A stretch of 64,000 nt of DNA from Sebastes aleutianus (taxonomy: Eukaryota; Chordata; Actinopteri; Perciformes; Sebastidae), in assembly GCA_916700875.1 (NCBI GenBank), contig CAKAKS010000001.1:12401741-12465740 (forward strand), in the 5' to 3' direction. Positions 1-11,723 of this stretch are shown piece after piece (positions within the stretch are counted from its first letter, which is position 1; each line of letters starts with the position of its first letter). The translations under genes and the position numbers were made by a program. The notes under the pieces were generated by a model. The model was not told where the DNA came from. It saw only the letters and a program-made list of their open reading frames with translations, and did not search any database.

Positions 1-749
1 TCTCCTGTATCATCTCACGGGGTCATTCACATAACAGCAAGCGTCTTGAATTGGCCACAGATGTGTCTCCCTAAATGATAATCCTGTCACTGATGACTGT
101 GGAAGGGTTAAGACCAGTTGATTAAACAAGGATTGTGACGGGGTTTGAGGGCCCTGACGGGATTAGGTGACTGTCAAAACTAATGAGAACCAATGAGTTA
201 GTTTTGATGGGTTGCTGAAGAAATCTGATTAATATTATTCAGATAATCATGGAAAATTCATATTTTTGAGACAAGCAGACAATGGTATCGTCCTCGAATG
301 CACTTGACCGCTGTGCTGTCCCCTTGACATTAATGAAATTGTGAAAACAGAGTTTTTCATTAGAAGGATTTTGGACTCCAAAAAAAGTCTCTGGACTTAC
401 TCAGTTGTCTACCATGAAAGAGTGTGTAGCCTGAGGCTGAGATAGTTGATATCAATAAAGCAGCAGATGAAAGAGGCAGCTAGTGAAACAATGGAGGAGA
501 GGCAAGAAAAGCCACTGCGTACAACATCTGTATTTATTACTGTATTTTTGGCATGGGGCAGCAGAAACAAGTTGTGAACACAACACTGACGTTGCAACAC
601 ATTCTCAGTCCTAACTCGTCAAATACCGACACTTTATCAGTGGCCCTACGCTTAAAACTATGATGCTCCAGGTACCCCTCTAGCATCAGTTTTGGACGTG
701 TCGGGGACGATGTGTCAGTTTCCGATCATAGTGTCTTTTCAATATAAAC
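1..749. other. Unique AT-rich DNA, no feature seen
   Basis: No open frame here looks coding and no repeat copy is shared with the rest of the window. The short minus-strand frame at 409-600 has no recognisable domain and no convincing splice context. I see nothing further to annotate. Confidence 0.5.
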
Positions 750-912
750 TTCCAACGTAGGTTTACTTACTCAACAAAACTACTTGGTTACATTTAGACA
801 ACAAAAGTACTTGGTTAGGCTTAGGAAAAGATTGTGGTTTGGGTTAAAATAACATTTGTTATAGAACTGGTGTTAGCAAAGTACAGAAGTTACGTAGCAA
901 ACCTACGGTAAA
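750..912 (+). repeat. GTTAGG-family interspersed repeat, copy 1
   Basis: The copy contains the family's phrases: tandem variants of ACAAAACTACTTGGTTA, then TTAGGAAAAGATTGTGG and TGGGTTAAAATAA. A 9-bp inverted repeat, CGTAGGTTT at 756-764 and AAACCTACG at 899-907, closes the unit, so this copy may be a complete small element. Related copies lie near 7.9, 21.6, 24.9 and 35.8 kb. The superfamily is not identified. There is no coding capacity. Confidence 0.6.
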
Positions 913-3895
913 AAAAGTCAACATTGACTTGGTTCCACTTTGGACATGACCAACGGTTTCTTAATGAATGAAAATCCAATATTCACTCTCTTTTAGCTCT
1001 GTTTTTGGTCTCTACCAACTCCTGAGGGAAATATGTCTCTCTTTAGCTGCTAAATACTCCACTATGTTCACCAGCTAGTCTATAACTGTGTCTGTCAGCT
1101 GTTTGGTGCTGAACAGTGGCTTTTTAGCAGCTTTAATTGGACTGGATTGATGCAGTGCCTATACAGTATATAACTATATTAAAAAAAACATTTTTGCTTT
1201 TGGAAGTTTTTTTGTTTTGCTACTTTGGTTGAAACTTTTGCCATGTCTTGAAGGCATAACTGTTGACATGTAATACATTTCTGAGCCGTGACACCAATAT
1301 TCCATTGATTGAAACGCTGGAAAGAAAGATTTCAAAGTTCGGACTCTTTTCCAATCCAAATTTGATGAATGCCACAAATACAAACTAAAAGTTTTAACAT
1401 TTTGGAGTTGTGTTTCAAAGCAGAGGTCACAGAACTGTTTTCTTTAGACTTTTTATGAAGCATATAGGTAGTGCTTTGTGTATATCCATTTCAGTCTCAT
1501 GCAAAGTGCTGTTCATTTTGGATTTGTTTCCTGGACTGTCACAGCAGTGTTCAGTGAGCTGGATTGACCCACATTTCCCAAGTGTTTCTCCACACCATCA
1601 AAGCTGTTCCCGCTCAGTTCGATGCTAACAAAGTGCGATGAAAGGTAATTTCAATTGAACGGGGAAAGCTCCAATCACCAGCGAGGGTTTGTAGCTGCTG
1701 CTCTTTCACTGGTCTACATGGCACTGGGTTTGATGCACTTCCAAGTCTTTAAACGCCTCACAGTGTCAGGCTCCTTCTGTTTAAACAATGCGTTTTTGTG
1801 TGTTTACATCAGTGAACAAACTCTGCATATGAAATGTTATCTTGAATATAAGTGTACCATAAAACTGCATTATATAAGCGTGTAAACGTTTGATATTTCT
1901 GTCAATTTATTTACAGGCGGGGTTGAATAATTATCCAAAAGCTGACAGAAAAGTTTGGAACATTTCGGTACTTATGAAGCAGTTCTGTAGCAGTTATTTA
2001 TCAAGTCGTGGGGACGTTAAGGTTGTCCTGAGTGCAATGCTTCACAGATGTTCTGCAATGAGTGCATATCTTTCAACAAAAGCGGGTGTTTATTTTGCCC
2101 TTAGTCTATGCCATATGACGAATGGCTGATCAATTGATCATGGAGACATGTTCAAGTGGAATCTTGTCAAAGACAGAAGTATCTCATAAACATTTGGTTC
2201 TTGTTATTTAGCTGAGAACCGAGGCGGTCTGAGCTGGCCACGTATGGTCTGGACTGTTTTCTTTGAGCATGCGGATAGCACTGGCAGGCGATCCCGAGAA
2301 CCACCCATAACAAAACAACCAGGAGCTCCGCTGTTCGGCTGTAAAATAACGAGCCTGTGCAGTGAAATTTATTTTCAGAGAGGAACAAAAATGCACACAT
2401 AGCTTTGATGATGTCACCCGTATGCCAGATCCCCTGCATGCGCCTCACAAGGCATTGGCTATCAATGAAAAGGTTCCATTCTGGTAGCGCGGCGATCGGA
2501 GAGCGAGCCAACGCGGTCACACCCGAGCTGGGAACAAAAAGCTCCTTTGCAGCTCGACGGCTGTTTGATATTGTTACCAGACTCCTGCTCTGTTTTCAGG
2601 CCCAGCCTCAAGTTCTCAGCTGAACTCTGAGATCACGCAGAGAGGTGCAGCTATAAAACCCAAGGATAATGAAAAAGTTGTCTATAGAGAGGAACTCCTG
2701 TTATCTAACGACCTCGACTGGCTTTACAATCAGTGTTTGGTTTTACCTCCCTTAGAAAAAAAGGAAAAAAGAAGCATGGAAAAGGGGGATAAAGCCGGAA
2801 AACCCCACACCCATTTGGAAGCAATTCCAGCAACCACCATCTGAAAGTGCTTGGTCGTGATACCATCACACATTCCCAAAAGCAATGAATCTTGGGAGAT
2901 CTGCAAAGACAAACGTGCCTTAGTTTGCAAAAAAAAAAGTTAATGAAATCAAATAGCAGGAGAGTAAATGTACTAGTTTTGTTAACATTTTATATTTGTA
3001 TTTACTTGGTGCTTATATCATTTTTTCCCCTGGCAATCACATTATTGGTCCATTACAATCAGGGGTAATGTTAGATCATATCAGGGTTTTACTTACAGTA
3101 AGTAGACTTTTGTCTGTGGGTTGCATTATGTGACAGTTTCACATATCTGTGGTGATCATTTTTTGATAATAGAATTTCCATAGTTTTAAAATTTTGTACT
3201 TATAAACACTTGGTGTGTGGTCTTTCTTGGGGAAAAAGTCGCACGGGAGGTGGTGAATAGTTCTGAAATGATTTGAAAATGGGATATCTTTGGGGTTTGA
3301 GTTGTTTTGCTAAACAAAGGCTTAATCTTGGGCTCTGGACATTTTTCTTTATTGTCTTACATATTGCAAGCTAAACGATAGATTGTAACTTTGTTGACAT
3401 TACCACAGCAAAACAGCATTTGCGTGCACCTCCTCCATTAATGTGAGTGTAGTGTGTTTTCTTTCCTGCACTAATGTACGTGGTGTGCTGTGAAGCGTTG
3501 CACGCTGACCTTTTGTGAGGTCAGTTAACGGTTGAAGCCGCGTTTAAATATTTATAAGGTCGGTGTGTATCTAATACGATAACAAATCATTGTCCATATT
3601 TAGGCCAAGCAAAAACCAGTTGCTGTTTGAAATATCAGCCTTCAGATTCAACAACCAGGTTTATTACAAAAACGCTGTTATGGCAAATACCAACATTCTA
3701 GCTTTTAAGTCATTGCAAAAGTTCTATAGGGGCAGCATGTAACGGCAAAAGTATTGTTTTTGTGCTATAATGTGAACACAGCTCAAAAAAAAGCATTAGG
3801 TGCAGCTCTAGTGAGAATGATAAATCAGTTGAGCCTTTATCATCGGCCAGTGTTATTTCATCACGTATCCATATTGTCATATAAGTCACAGTATT
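913..3895. other. Mostly unique intergenic DNA
   Basis: About 3 kb without any repeat shared inside the window. Open frames are short and overlap on both strands. The 117-aa minus-strand frame at 2167-2520 has no recognisable domain, and the same segment is open for 72 codons on the plus strand. The segment at 2200-2640 has more CpG than its surroundings. No gene is supported. Confidence 0.45.
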
Positions 3896-4020
3896 GTAGT
3901 TAAGACCACCTAACCCAAGACCAAGTTATGAGTGTATTGAGACAGAGACAAGACCAAGACTTTGAGGGGTTGAGACCAAGTCTAGACCGAGACCAAGCCA
4001 GGGCGAGACAAAGTCAATAT
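3896..4020. repeat. Left part of a GAGACCAAG-rich repeat
   Basis: The stretch is built from degenerate GAGACCAAG and AAGACCAAG units. It begins near TTAAGACCACC. The matching GTGGTCTTGA lies near 4895, on the far side of the inserted repeat at 4021-4648, so the two arms probably belonged to one element of about 400 bp that was later interrupted. The superfamily is not identified. Confidence 0.45.
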
Positions 4021-4648
4021 CAGGTGGCAACTTCTTGGTTCTGAAAAGTGATGCCAATGCTGAAGTGCCTTAAACTTGCATTCTTTCCAATAGCCACCAG
4101 GGGGCGACTCATCTGGTTTAAAAAAGAAGTCTGAATTGTATAGAAGTCTATGAGAAAATGACCCTACTTCTCACTTGATTTATTACCTCAGTAAACATTG
4201 TAAACATGAGTTTATGGTCTCAATCGCTAGTTTCAAGTCTTCTTCAATACAGCATGATGTTCATTTAGTAAATTATGGTCCCATTTAGAGTCAAATAGAC
4301 CATAAAGCAGGGGATGCTTTAGGGCGTGGCTACCTTGTGATTGACTGGTTGTTACCACGGCGTTGTCCGGTCTGGGAGTTGTCCGTGTTTTCGTATTACA
4401 ACTTTAACCCTTTCACAGTGTATTTTCACTTCATGAAAGTTAATTATAACCTTTTGGTCGTCTAAAAATGTCTTATTCAGCGTTCGGTTGTAGTTAGCTC
4501 AAACCTGTTGAGTCACTTCGGGGTACAAAAAAACAAGATGGTGACAGCCAAAATGCCGAACTCGGGGCTTCAAATCAGCATTCCACAAACCAATGGGTGA
4601 CGTCATGGTGACTATGTCCACTTCTTATACATGTATGCAGTCTTTGGT
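4021..4648 (-). repeat. CATAGACTG-family non-coding repeat, copy 1
   Basis: A copy of a dispersed family also present at 13.95, 25.8 and 53.1-53.9 kb. Diagnostic phrases are TAGACCATAAAGCAGGG, GCTTTAGGGCGTGGCTACC, AAAATGCCGAACTCGGGGCT and ACCAATGGGTGACGTCA. It is reversed relative to the 53.3-kb copy. Frames through it are broken and I infer it is non-autonomous. It sits between two halves of a GAGACC-rich repeat and so inserted later than that element. I recognise the sequence class from teleost genomes but cannot name the superfamily. Confidence 0.7.
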
Positions 4649-4925
4649 CAAAACCAAGACCAGAGGCGAGTGCAAACCATAGGGAATTTACGTCTTTTAT
4701 TGCCATATATACTGTGTGTATGTGTACAGTAAGTGTACCATGATAAATGTCTTGATAAAATAATCAAAAGGCATTGCAGAGGTGGATTTTATGTGTGGGA
4801 ATTCCGCTTTGTTTTCTATGAGCAATCAGAGTAATGATGTTAACAGATAAATTAGACAATTCACAGGTAATTTAGTGATTTTAGTCACAACCTGCAGTTG
4901 TGGTCTTGACTGGTTTTGAAATAAA
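4649..4925. repeat. Right part of the GAGACCAAG-rich repeat
   Basis: The segment resumes with AAAACCAAGACCAGAGG right after the inserted copy. It contains GTGGTCTTGACTGG near 4893-4906, whose reverse complement resembles the TTAAGACCAC at the left arm. The boundary at the right is uncertain. Confidence 0.35.
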
Positions 4926-7043
4926 ATCCTGAGTCGTCTTTATCTAGAAACTGTGTCATCATTACATAGTTTGACCACAAATGTTTGACGGTTAATATCT
5001 TGGTCACAATTACATTTAATAACCAAATTTAAGCTTTACTTATCAAAAGCGTTTGTTCATTTTATATGCTTATGGAAAACTATGAATATGGGCTGATTTT
5101 ACATTCCTGGTTTGTTAATGCAGGCTAGAAGAAGAAATGTTGGAATGAGTTGTGATGGCCACAGCAGACAGAGGAGCACTGCCAAGGGGCATCTGAGTGG
5201 TAACCACATTCAAAGCATTTCATGATATTTATGCTTTATTTAAAAGGGAACAGCAAAGAGACTCTGGTGAGATGCAATGAAAGGTTTTGAATCAAGATTT
5301 AAACTTGTGACTGTCCAAGTACATGATTTGGAAAATCTTCTCAGCCAACAGGACGCTCCTCCTCACCTTTCCTGATTTAAACCGTCTAAAAAGAGCAGCC
5401 TTTATAAAAAAGTTTCACCGTTGGGTGCATTGAATCCAGGTGGACATTAAAACATAAGCCAGAAGTAAAAGTTTTGACTTTAATGCGTGTAGTACTCAAC
5501 TCCTGAGCTTTATTTCTCCGGAGTTCTTGGAAAAGTATTCCAGGTGCTCGGTGCAGTCCCATCGATCAAAGCAGGCTTCGTCCATCTGCAGCTGGGAGAT
5601 ATAACTGACACTCTTCGTATCAAAAGTCACTTCAGGACTCCCACTCAATGGAGCTCACTTTGAGCTGCTTTGCCACCCCCCTCTGTATCCTGTCAGGCCC
5701 AGAGCCAATACGGATTTACACCTGGCAATTTGGAGATGAAAAAAAGAAGAATTAGCTCTTCCAAGTTCAGAGTCCAGAGCTGAAATGGACTTTTTTTTAT
5801 CCTATTTCCTTTTCCTCATATCACATCCGGCTGTCAAATACCATATTATGCAAAGCCGTCTCAGGGACTAGGATGTGCACATGGTGGATAAATCAGCACA
5901 TTTAAAAAAAAAAAAAACTGCTGGGACTGTAAGTTTTTATATATACAGGTCTGACTATCAGCAAGGTGTAGGCGATTACATTTCTCTCCCAGTGGTCTTG
6001 TTTTCTGCAGCACCGAATGTAAGGAAATAAAGCAGGAGAAAAACAGACATTAAGTCATTTCTGTACTTGTACTTCCAAACTCAAATTAAGAAATAAACAT
6101 AAGGGAAATAAGTATATTGTCTGAGATTAAAACAGTGAAATGTAAAGTATCAGCGTGTGATTTTGTAGCTTTTGGCTCTTTTCGTTGGATTTCGGCTCTG
6201 TGTTCTTTGGGAAAATGGCTTCAATAAATACATTTGTAATGAGATAGCATTATATTAAGACATGTACTCAGTGTGTAAAAACCCAGGACCTTGTCATCAA
6301 GTACTCCCAACTGATTTAATAAGGAAAGAAAAAGCAGCGATTTTCAAAAGTTCCCACCATCAGTATAAATGAAGCCTTTGCAACTGTATTTGTAATCACA
6401 GAGCAGCAACACATGCTAGATCAATCCGTCACAAGTCTAACCCAACCAGAAAGATGGAAGTGCTTTCGGAAGATCCAGCGACACCTTAAGAAAAAACAGC
6501 CGCCCACTCGCGGCTGTTTTCTACGTCAAGTTTCAATGGAGACACACTTCCTCTGCTTGAACCTCGTAACACGGTACAATTGGTTTCTGATTAGGGCCAA
6601 TGTCAACTGATGGCAAGGTAGCAAAAACATTCCTCCTCGTTGGGCGATTAGGTTACAACGAAACGGTGCAGAGTGGGCTGTTGTCTCTATAAGCTGAGTA
6701 AGCTCCTCAAGGATGCTGAATTGTTTTACAAGTCCTTCTCATGAGGACGACTGGGGCCCTCCAAAGACCTTATCTGAACCTGCAGATGTAATAACCTGCT
6801 CCCATGCCTTTGGCAACATTTGTCTGTAACGATGTGAAGTCCATAAATGTGGTTAAAGGTTACAGTAATGACAGATGTAAGAGAAAATAGGGAGTGGCCA
6901 CATACTGTAGACACAGGATAGAGTGTAACATGTACCAAACATAAGGTTCAGTAACATGTTTAACAGTAGAGAAGTGATCCTTTTTTGCTTTTGTAGATCG
7001 TGTACAGCAGCTTCCGCCAAATACAACAAAGTAAAGCATCAGT
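4926..7043. other. Mostly unique intergenic DNA with one perfect hairpin
   Basis: No repeat is shared with the rest of the window and no credible exon is seen. The stretch holds a poly-A run near 5904-5917 and a GC-rich perfect hairpin at 6493-6520, listed separately. The 5.5-5.8 kb segment is more even in composition than its flanks, but nothing in it can be assigned. Confidence 0.4.
6493..6520. other. Perfect 11-bp hairpin
   Basis: The arms AAAACAGCCGC (6493-6503) and GCGGCTGTTTT (6510-6520) are exact reverse complements around a 6-nt loop CCACTC. The shape resembles a bacterial intrinsic terminator, but the setting is vertebrate and no transcript is known. It is recorded as a structural feature only. 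Confidence 0.6.
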
Positions 7044-7531
7044 TGGCTGCAACTAATGATTAATTTATTGATTAATTGATTAATAAAACACAAGGATGGA
7101 ATCTTAAAATGCCCTGTTTTATTCAACAATCAGTCCAAAACCCATCACTTTACTCTTATATACTACATATGACAGAGATAAGCACTCAACCCTCACATTT
7201 GAGAATCTGGAACCAGAGAATGCTCGAAAAAATGACTGAAAATGATTAAAGACAGGGTCACACATGCTCGAATGCAGGTCAGTGACCATCACCTACCAAG
7301 GCAACATTCACGCTGAAAGTTCACCAAAGTTAAACTCCACGTGAATGCGAAGATGCGGATTGATTTTGCCAGTGGAAGCAAATGTTTTTCGTCCCTTCCA
7401 CTCGAATATAGAATGCAAGCGAACAGAAGGCGAATGTTAATTTCTTGCTTGTGTGAACGTGCCTTAATTGTTTATGAAAATAGTCGCCGATTGGTTTTCT
7501 GTCAACTAATCGACTAATGGTTTAAGCTCTA
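7044..7531. mobile_element. hAT-type MITE (GGCTGCAACTAA family), interrupted
   Basis: The left end GGCTGCAACTAATGATTAA and the right part GTCAACTAATCGACTAATGG match the ends of the teleost family also present at 10,983 and 44,168. The internal phrase GAATCTGGAACCAGAGAAT is the family's conserved middle. A 214-bp MITE is inserted at 7250-7463. The element has no coding frame and relies on a transposase made elsewhere. No clear 8-bp duplication flanks the outer ends, so the exact limits are approximate. Confidence 0.65.
7246..7467. mobile_element. TTAA-flanked 214-bp MITE inside the hAT MITE
   Basis: The element (7250-7463) is flanked by TTAA at 7246-7249 and 7464-7467. Removing it and one TTAA restores the host phrase GATTAATTGTTTATG, as expected for the surrounding MITE. 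Its ends, GGGTCACACATGC and the reverse complement of GCTTGTGTGAACGTG, form an imperfect terminal inverted repeat. TTAA duplications are typical of piggyBac; a TTA duplication (PIF/Harbinger) is the alternative. It is non-coding. Confidence 0.6.
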
Positions 7532-7884
7532 CACTGGAGGTACTGATTGCAGGGTAACATAAAATCAACATGAACATTAATTTGATTAATCTGGTATTGT
7601 TTTAAGGGTTAAAAATGAAAACTATGAGGGTGGGCAACATGAAGGCCTATTGAGGCATTTTATATTACAATAGTGATATATATCATATTATATTTTCTCT
7701 GTAAAATTAACAGAGACATTTTTGTGCTTTTTTTTAACCCAGTAAATTAAATATATAACAAATACAAGTACTTAACAAATAGCTACCATAGTATAAACCA
7801 ACCCGATATCATGCCAAAGTGTTTAATAGACCCGACTAATGTCACGTTTTGCCTCGCTGATGCATGAATGAAGGTGCGGTAGCC
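7532..7884. other. Unique AT-rich DNA
   Basis: A very AT-rich stretch with short ATATAT runs near 7676-7692. No repeat family, exon or motif is recognised. Confidence 0.5.
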
Positions 7885-8152
7885 TATCAGCAGGGGGGCA
7901 ACAAAACCACTCACTAGGTTTAGGCAACAAAACCATTCAGTTAGAATTTGGAAAAACGTCATGGTTGGGGTTAAAATAAGAATGTAAACTGCTGTAGTAC
8001 AATAGGTACGGAAACAACGTAACAAGTACGGGAAACACGTCACAAACGTCACTAACATAACTTACAAAACAAAATACTGGTCTCGAACACCGGTCTACTG
8101 GTTGTAAGTCCTGCGTTTGTTGGACCCACATACCTCCCCTCCCGCCCACCAC
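7885..8152 (+). repeat. GTTAGG-family interspersed repeat, copy 2
   Basis: The copy carries TTTAGGCAACAAAACCA, GTCATGGTTGGGGTTAAAATAAG, and a tail with CGAACACCGGTCTACTGGTTG and AAGTCCTGCGTTTGTTGGACC. This is the fullest tail of the five copies. The two overlapping minus-strand frames here are by-products of the repeat, not genes. Confidence 0.6.
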
Positions 8153-10640
8153 AAGTAGTCTTTCTCACTTTTTATGCTATGTCACTAGCTCTGGGCGAAG
8201 CTTATTTACATTTATATCGCAGTCAGTACAGACTACATGGATTACAAATGACACGCCAAAAGCAAGAACGCTGTTATTATTGTGTCATTAATACGCCTTT
8301 TCGTGCAGCTGTATAAATGGTACGGCTAATTCTCTGATAGCTGACCCATTTTTATATTGTCATTTAGACCAATTCCACGTATCTTGATCTAAATATGATA
8401 AATGTCTTCATGAAAAATCTTTCATCATGTGCACCACAAACAACTCTTTCAAGTGGAGCTATTCTCTTGAAACTGTAGCTCTGGAAGTACACGTGTTCCC
8501 CCACTGGCAAAGCATTGAAACATTTTCTCTAATGTGTTTCCTGTCTGCTGTAAATCTCATTGCTGTTATCTGGTCTGTGCAACTTTACAATCAAACTGGT
8601 ATTTGCTTGTTTTTCTTTATTTAAAAGCGTTGCCCTAAATCTCTAAAAGGCCTTTCATCACCACATGCTTTGAGCGTTATTAGAAAGAAGAAGAGAGGGT
8701 AACCTTGACTTTCAGTTATGATAGGGATCCAAGTGCTTATTGTCCTTCAGTCACTTCACCATCTGGTCTCTGACCTCCGGGATACTAGTTAAGTTCTCAA
8801 ACTCATCCCAGACCGGGAGGATAAAGGAGGAGTTGCTGCTAATGCTACAAGGGTTCTACAAGGTAAAACAACAACTTGGTGTTGACAGCTTCAAAACACT
8901 TTATGGCTTCGGGGATGAAGAAAAAGACCAGCTGTTTTCATATTTTGAACTCATACAGAGGTGACCGGGCCTAGGAGTCCTGAAAAACATCAACACATAA
9001 TCAACCGCGGATGTTTTATATTCAAGTGAGAATAAGAAAAACACCAAAATAGGAGATAGGAGCGTTTATGTGTGACATGTGATGAATAATGTTTTGAGTT
9101 AAGGACAAGAAAGAAGTTGCAGGTGTTTTTTATTTTGGATGTAGTAACACATTAAAATATGATTCATGGGAAACCAAAGCAGCAGCTTGTAAAGCTTATC
9201 AATCAAAACAATACATGAACAAATGCAGTTCTTTCTTGTAGTATTTTGATACTTGTAATCCTCTCAGGAAATCACAAGAAACCGTAGCGATACACATTTT
9301 AAAGTGACCGTCTGCTTGTCGTAAAGTTGCAGGTGCATCAGCCAAGGCTGCGAGCCAGACAGACTAACCTTTGCTGAGAGGTTCACAGCAACAGATTGTT
9401 TCTGAATCAGGCCTTGTGTGAAAATGGCGCCCGGTTATGTTTATCCCATTACATGAAATGATTTAACATGGGCACCAAAAGAGGCATGTGGACATATTAA
9501 TAATGGAATTCCTGCTCTGTTTTTTGCGATTTATTGCTTTTATGAAAGAGTCAGCCTTGTTCTGACATCCTTTTGGCTGGACAGACGTTTTGCATTTATC
9601 CCGTGGATCGACCAATGGGCTCGGAAAGTATCCAGGACGGGAGAAAAACCTTACCGTGACCCATGGAGACGACTTCTCCACTGGGAGCTGAAGGGCTTCA
9701 CCCATACCAACCAGGGGCTACACTCCCATGAAAAAAACAGCAATGCCACACAGGTTGAAAGAGGCCAAAACCGCCTTTTTCTGCAAAGCGACATGGAAAT
9801 ATTATGATTGCGTTCGTAAAAGCTTTCACTCATTTTGACAGGCGCAGCCGGCTCGACAAGGAAGCATTGTCTGCCCTGTACAAAGAGGTGGTAACCCCCG
9901 TGGAGAAACATGCTCCTACCAACGAGCTGATAAGTGATATGAACTGTGGAGTTTATGTTTGAGTTTTTCGCTGCAGTGCGCCTAGCTTCCCTTCACTGCT
10001 CTGGGCTGAGTTTAAGAGGGGAGCTGAATGTACTTACACAAACCGCTCCGAGGTTTTTAACAGACGTAGCATTGTGAGATTACACCAAATAATCAGTCAT
10101 TTTTTCCATGCTACATTAAAACATTAAATCTTTCATATGTCATCCCTCCTCTCTTGTTTCAAAATGCCATGCAGATGCACAGCGAGCCATGAATACTGAG
10201 CTTATTATGACTAAAAGAACATAATGCAGCTCCTGTGTGTAACGCAGGAAGCTAATATCAGCAATTGATTGAACATGTGCTTCCATGTTGTAAACAGGTT
10301 GTCATCTGTCATGCAATGCTTTTAGTCCAATTTAAAGTAATCCTCATGAAGCGGCACAGGTATAAAGATCATATTATTTTAAAATTGGATTTAGTTTTTG
10401 GCACAAGATCGACATGAAGTCTATTTGGAAAGAGTGTTTTGATGTTTTGATTAAAATAACATACTTATGGTTATCACAGGATTTCGAATATGATCATAAA
10501 TTGTACATTTTGAATGCATGTGAGGGTAGCAACGGCATAAAAAGTGCTCTTAATCCATTTTCCTACTTCTTGTCTGTTATTTATTGGTCCATTGATTCAA
10601 GAGTCTCATGGTATAAGTGGTTAAGAGTGAACTGGGTTTA
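8153..10640. other. Unique intergenic DNA
   Basis: No repeat copy is shared with the window. A plus-strand frame at 8740-8964 includes TACAAG followed by GTAAAAC, a weak splice donor, but no domain or acceptor supports an exon. The part at 9400-9960 is less AT-rich, is partly open on the minus strand (80 and 86 codons), and resembles conserved non-coding DNA by composition only. Confidence 0.4.
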
Positions 10641-10862
10641 AGCAATATGACGATATTCCGTGAGATGATGGAAATTTGTCAGCTAGTACATATTTTTGTT
10701 GTACCGTTACGAGCACTGAACTATTGGTGTCTTATTGTATAAGGCCATCAAATAGGACTGCTTTATTGCAATATTGGATAGTGGTTGAGGAAAAATAGAT
10801 TCACAAAACACTTGCGACACTCATCTTTTATGATTCTGAAACGATTCACAGATCAAAATGTT
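10641..10862. repeat. Degenerate ATATGACGATAT-type repeat fragment
   Basis: The phrase GCAATATGACGATATTCCGTG resembles the end of a teleost hAT-type MITE class whose termini are rich in GATAT and CGATA. No second terminus or target duplication was found, so this is a decayed fragment with uncertain limits. Confidence 0.35.
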
Positions 10863-11723
10863 GGTACTCCTAGACATGTCACGATAAGTATGATATTGAC
10901 TTATTGTACAATATATGGGCATGACCTGGATAATTTTTGCTGACCTCGATATTGCCCATTTTGTTTACATGTGTGTTTGCTTTAGAGCTGCAACGATTAA
11001 TTGTCAACTATTAAATTAATAGCCAACTACTTTGATAATCCATTAATCGGTTTGAGTAACTTATTAAGAAAGAAAGCTAAATTCTCTGATTCCAGCTTCT
11101 TAAATGTGAATATTTTATGGTTTCTTTATTCCTATGACAGTAAACTGAGTTGTGGACAAAAAAAGACATTTGAGGACGTCATCCTGGGCTTTGGGAAATA
11201 CTGATCGACATTTTTTTACCATTTTATGACACTTTCTAACCTCTAACATCTAATAAATTCATCAGGAAAACAATCAATAGATTAATTGACAATGAAACTA
11301 ATCGTTAGTTGCTGCCCTATTTGTTTACATAAGAATGTCACCGACATTTTAGTCAACGTGATGCCAGAATAAAGGGTATTCCTGACCATTATAAGACTTT
11401 TGCATTGTAAAGACATTGCACATTTTTGTCAACAGGGCTCGGGAGTCGATTTTATTTATACGATGGTTATGTGGTTTTATTTTATCCATGTTTTATCGAT
11501 TTGGTGTATTTTAATATTTTTTTTCACATTCCCATTCCAATGTCTGAATATTCTTAAGAATTAGAAGGTCACTGATCTTTGAAACTAGCATTATCATGCT
11601 ATTATAGCATTGTATATCAGTGGCCTAAAATGGTCTTAAAATTACAATATCATTTATCGCAATTATTTCTTGGACAACATATTGCCCAACAAAAGTAGTC
11701 ATCGTGACAAGCCAAGGTACTCC
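10863..11723. mobile_element. hAT-type element with perfect 8-bp duplications, interrupted
   Basis: The element spans 10871-11715 and is flanked on both sides by the perfect 8-bp duplication GGTACTCC (10863-10870 and 11716-11723). Its termini share TGTCACGAT in inverted orientation: TAGACATGTCACGATAAGTA at the left, and the complement of CATCGTGACAAGCCAA at the right. An 8-bp duplication is the hallmark of hAT transposition. A second MITE occupies 10983-11319, so the host element is about 508 bp without it. No transposase frame is present. The preserved duplication shows a simple insertion with no later terminal rearrangement. Confidence 0.85.
10983..11319 (-). mobile_element. Nested hAT-type MITE (AGAGCTGCAAC family)
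   Basis: The ends TAGAGCTGCAACGATTAA and GTTAGTTGCTGCCCTA are inverted relative to each other. The middle contains CTGATTCCAGCTTCTTAAAT and GTTGTGGACAAAAAAAGACA, the reverse complement of the matching parts of the 44.2-kb copy. It lies wholly inside the element at 10871-11715, so it arrived later. Flanking 8-mers agree only imperfectly (TTTGCTTT and TTTGTTTA). The frame at 11001-11204 is a by-product of the repeat. Confidence 0.75.

Noticed and set aside
8740..8964. Exon ending TACAAG/GTAAAAC
   Set aside because: Weak donor, no acceptor of quality and no recognisable peptide.
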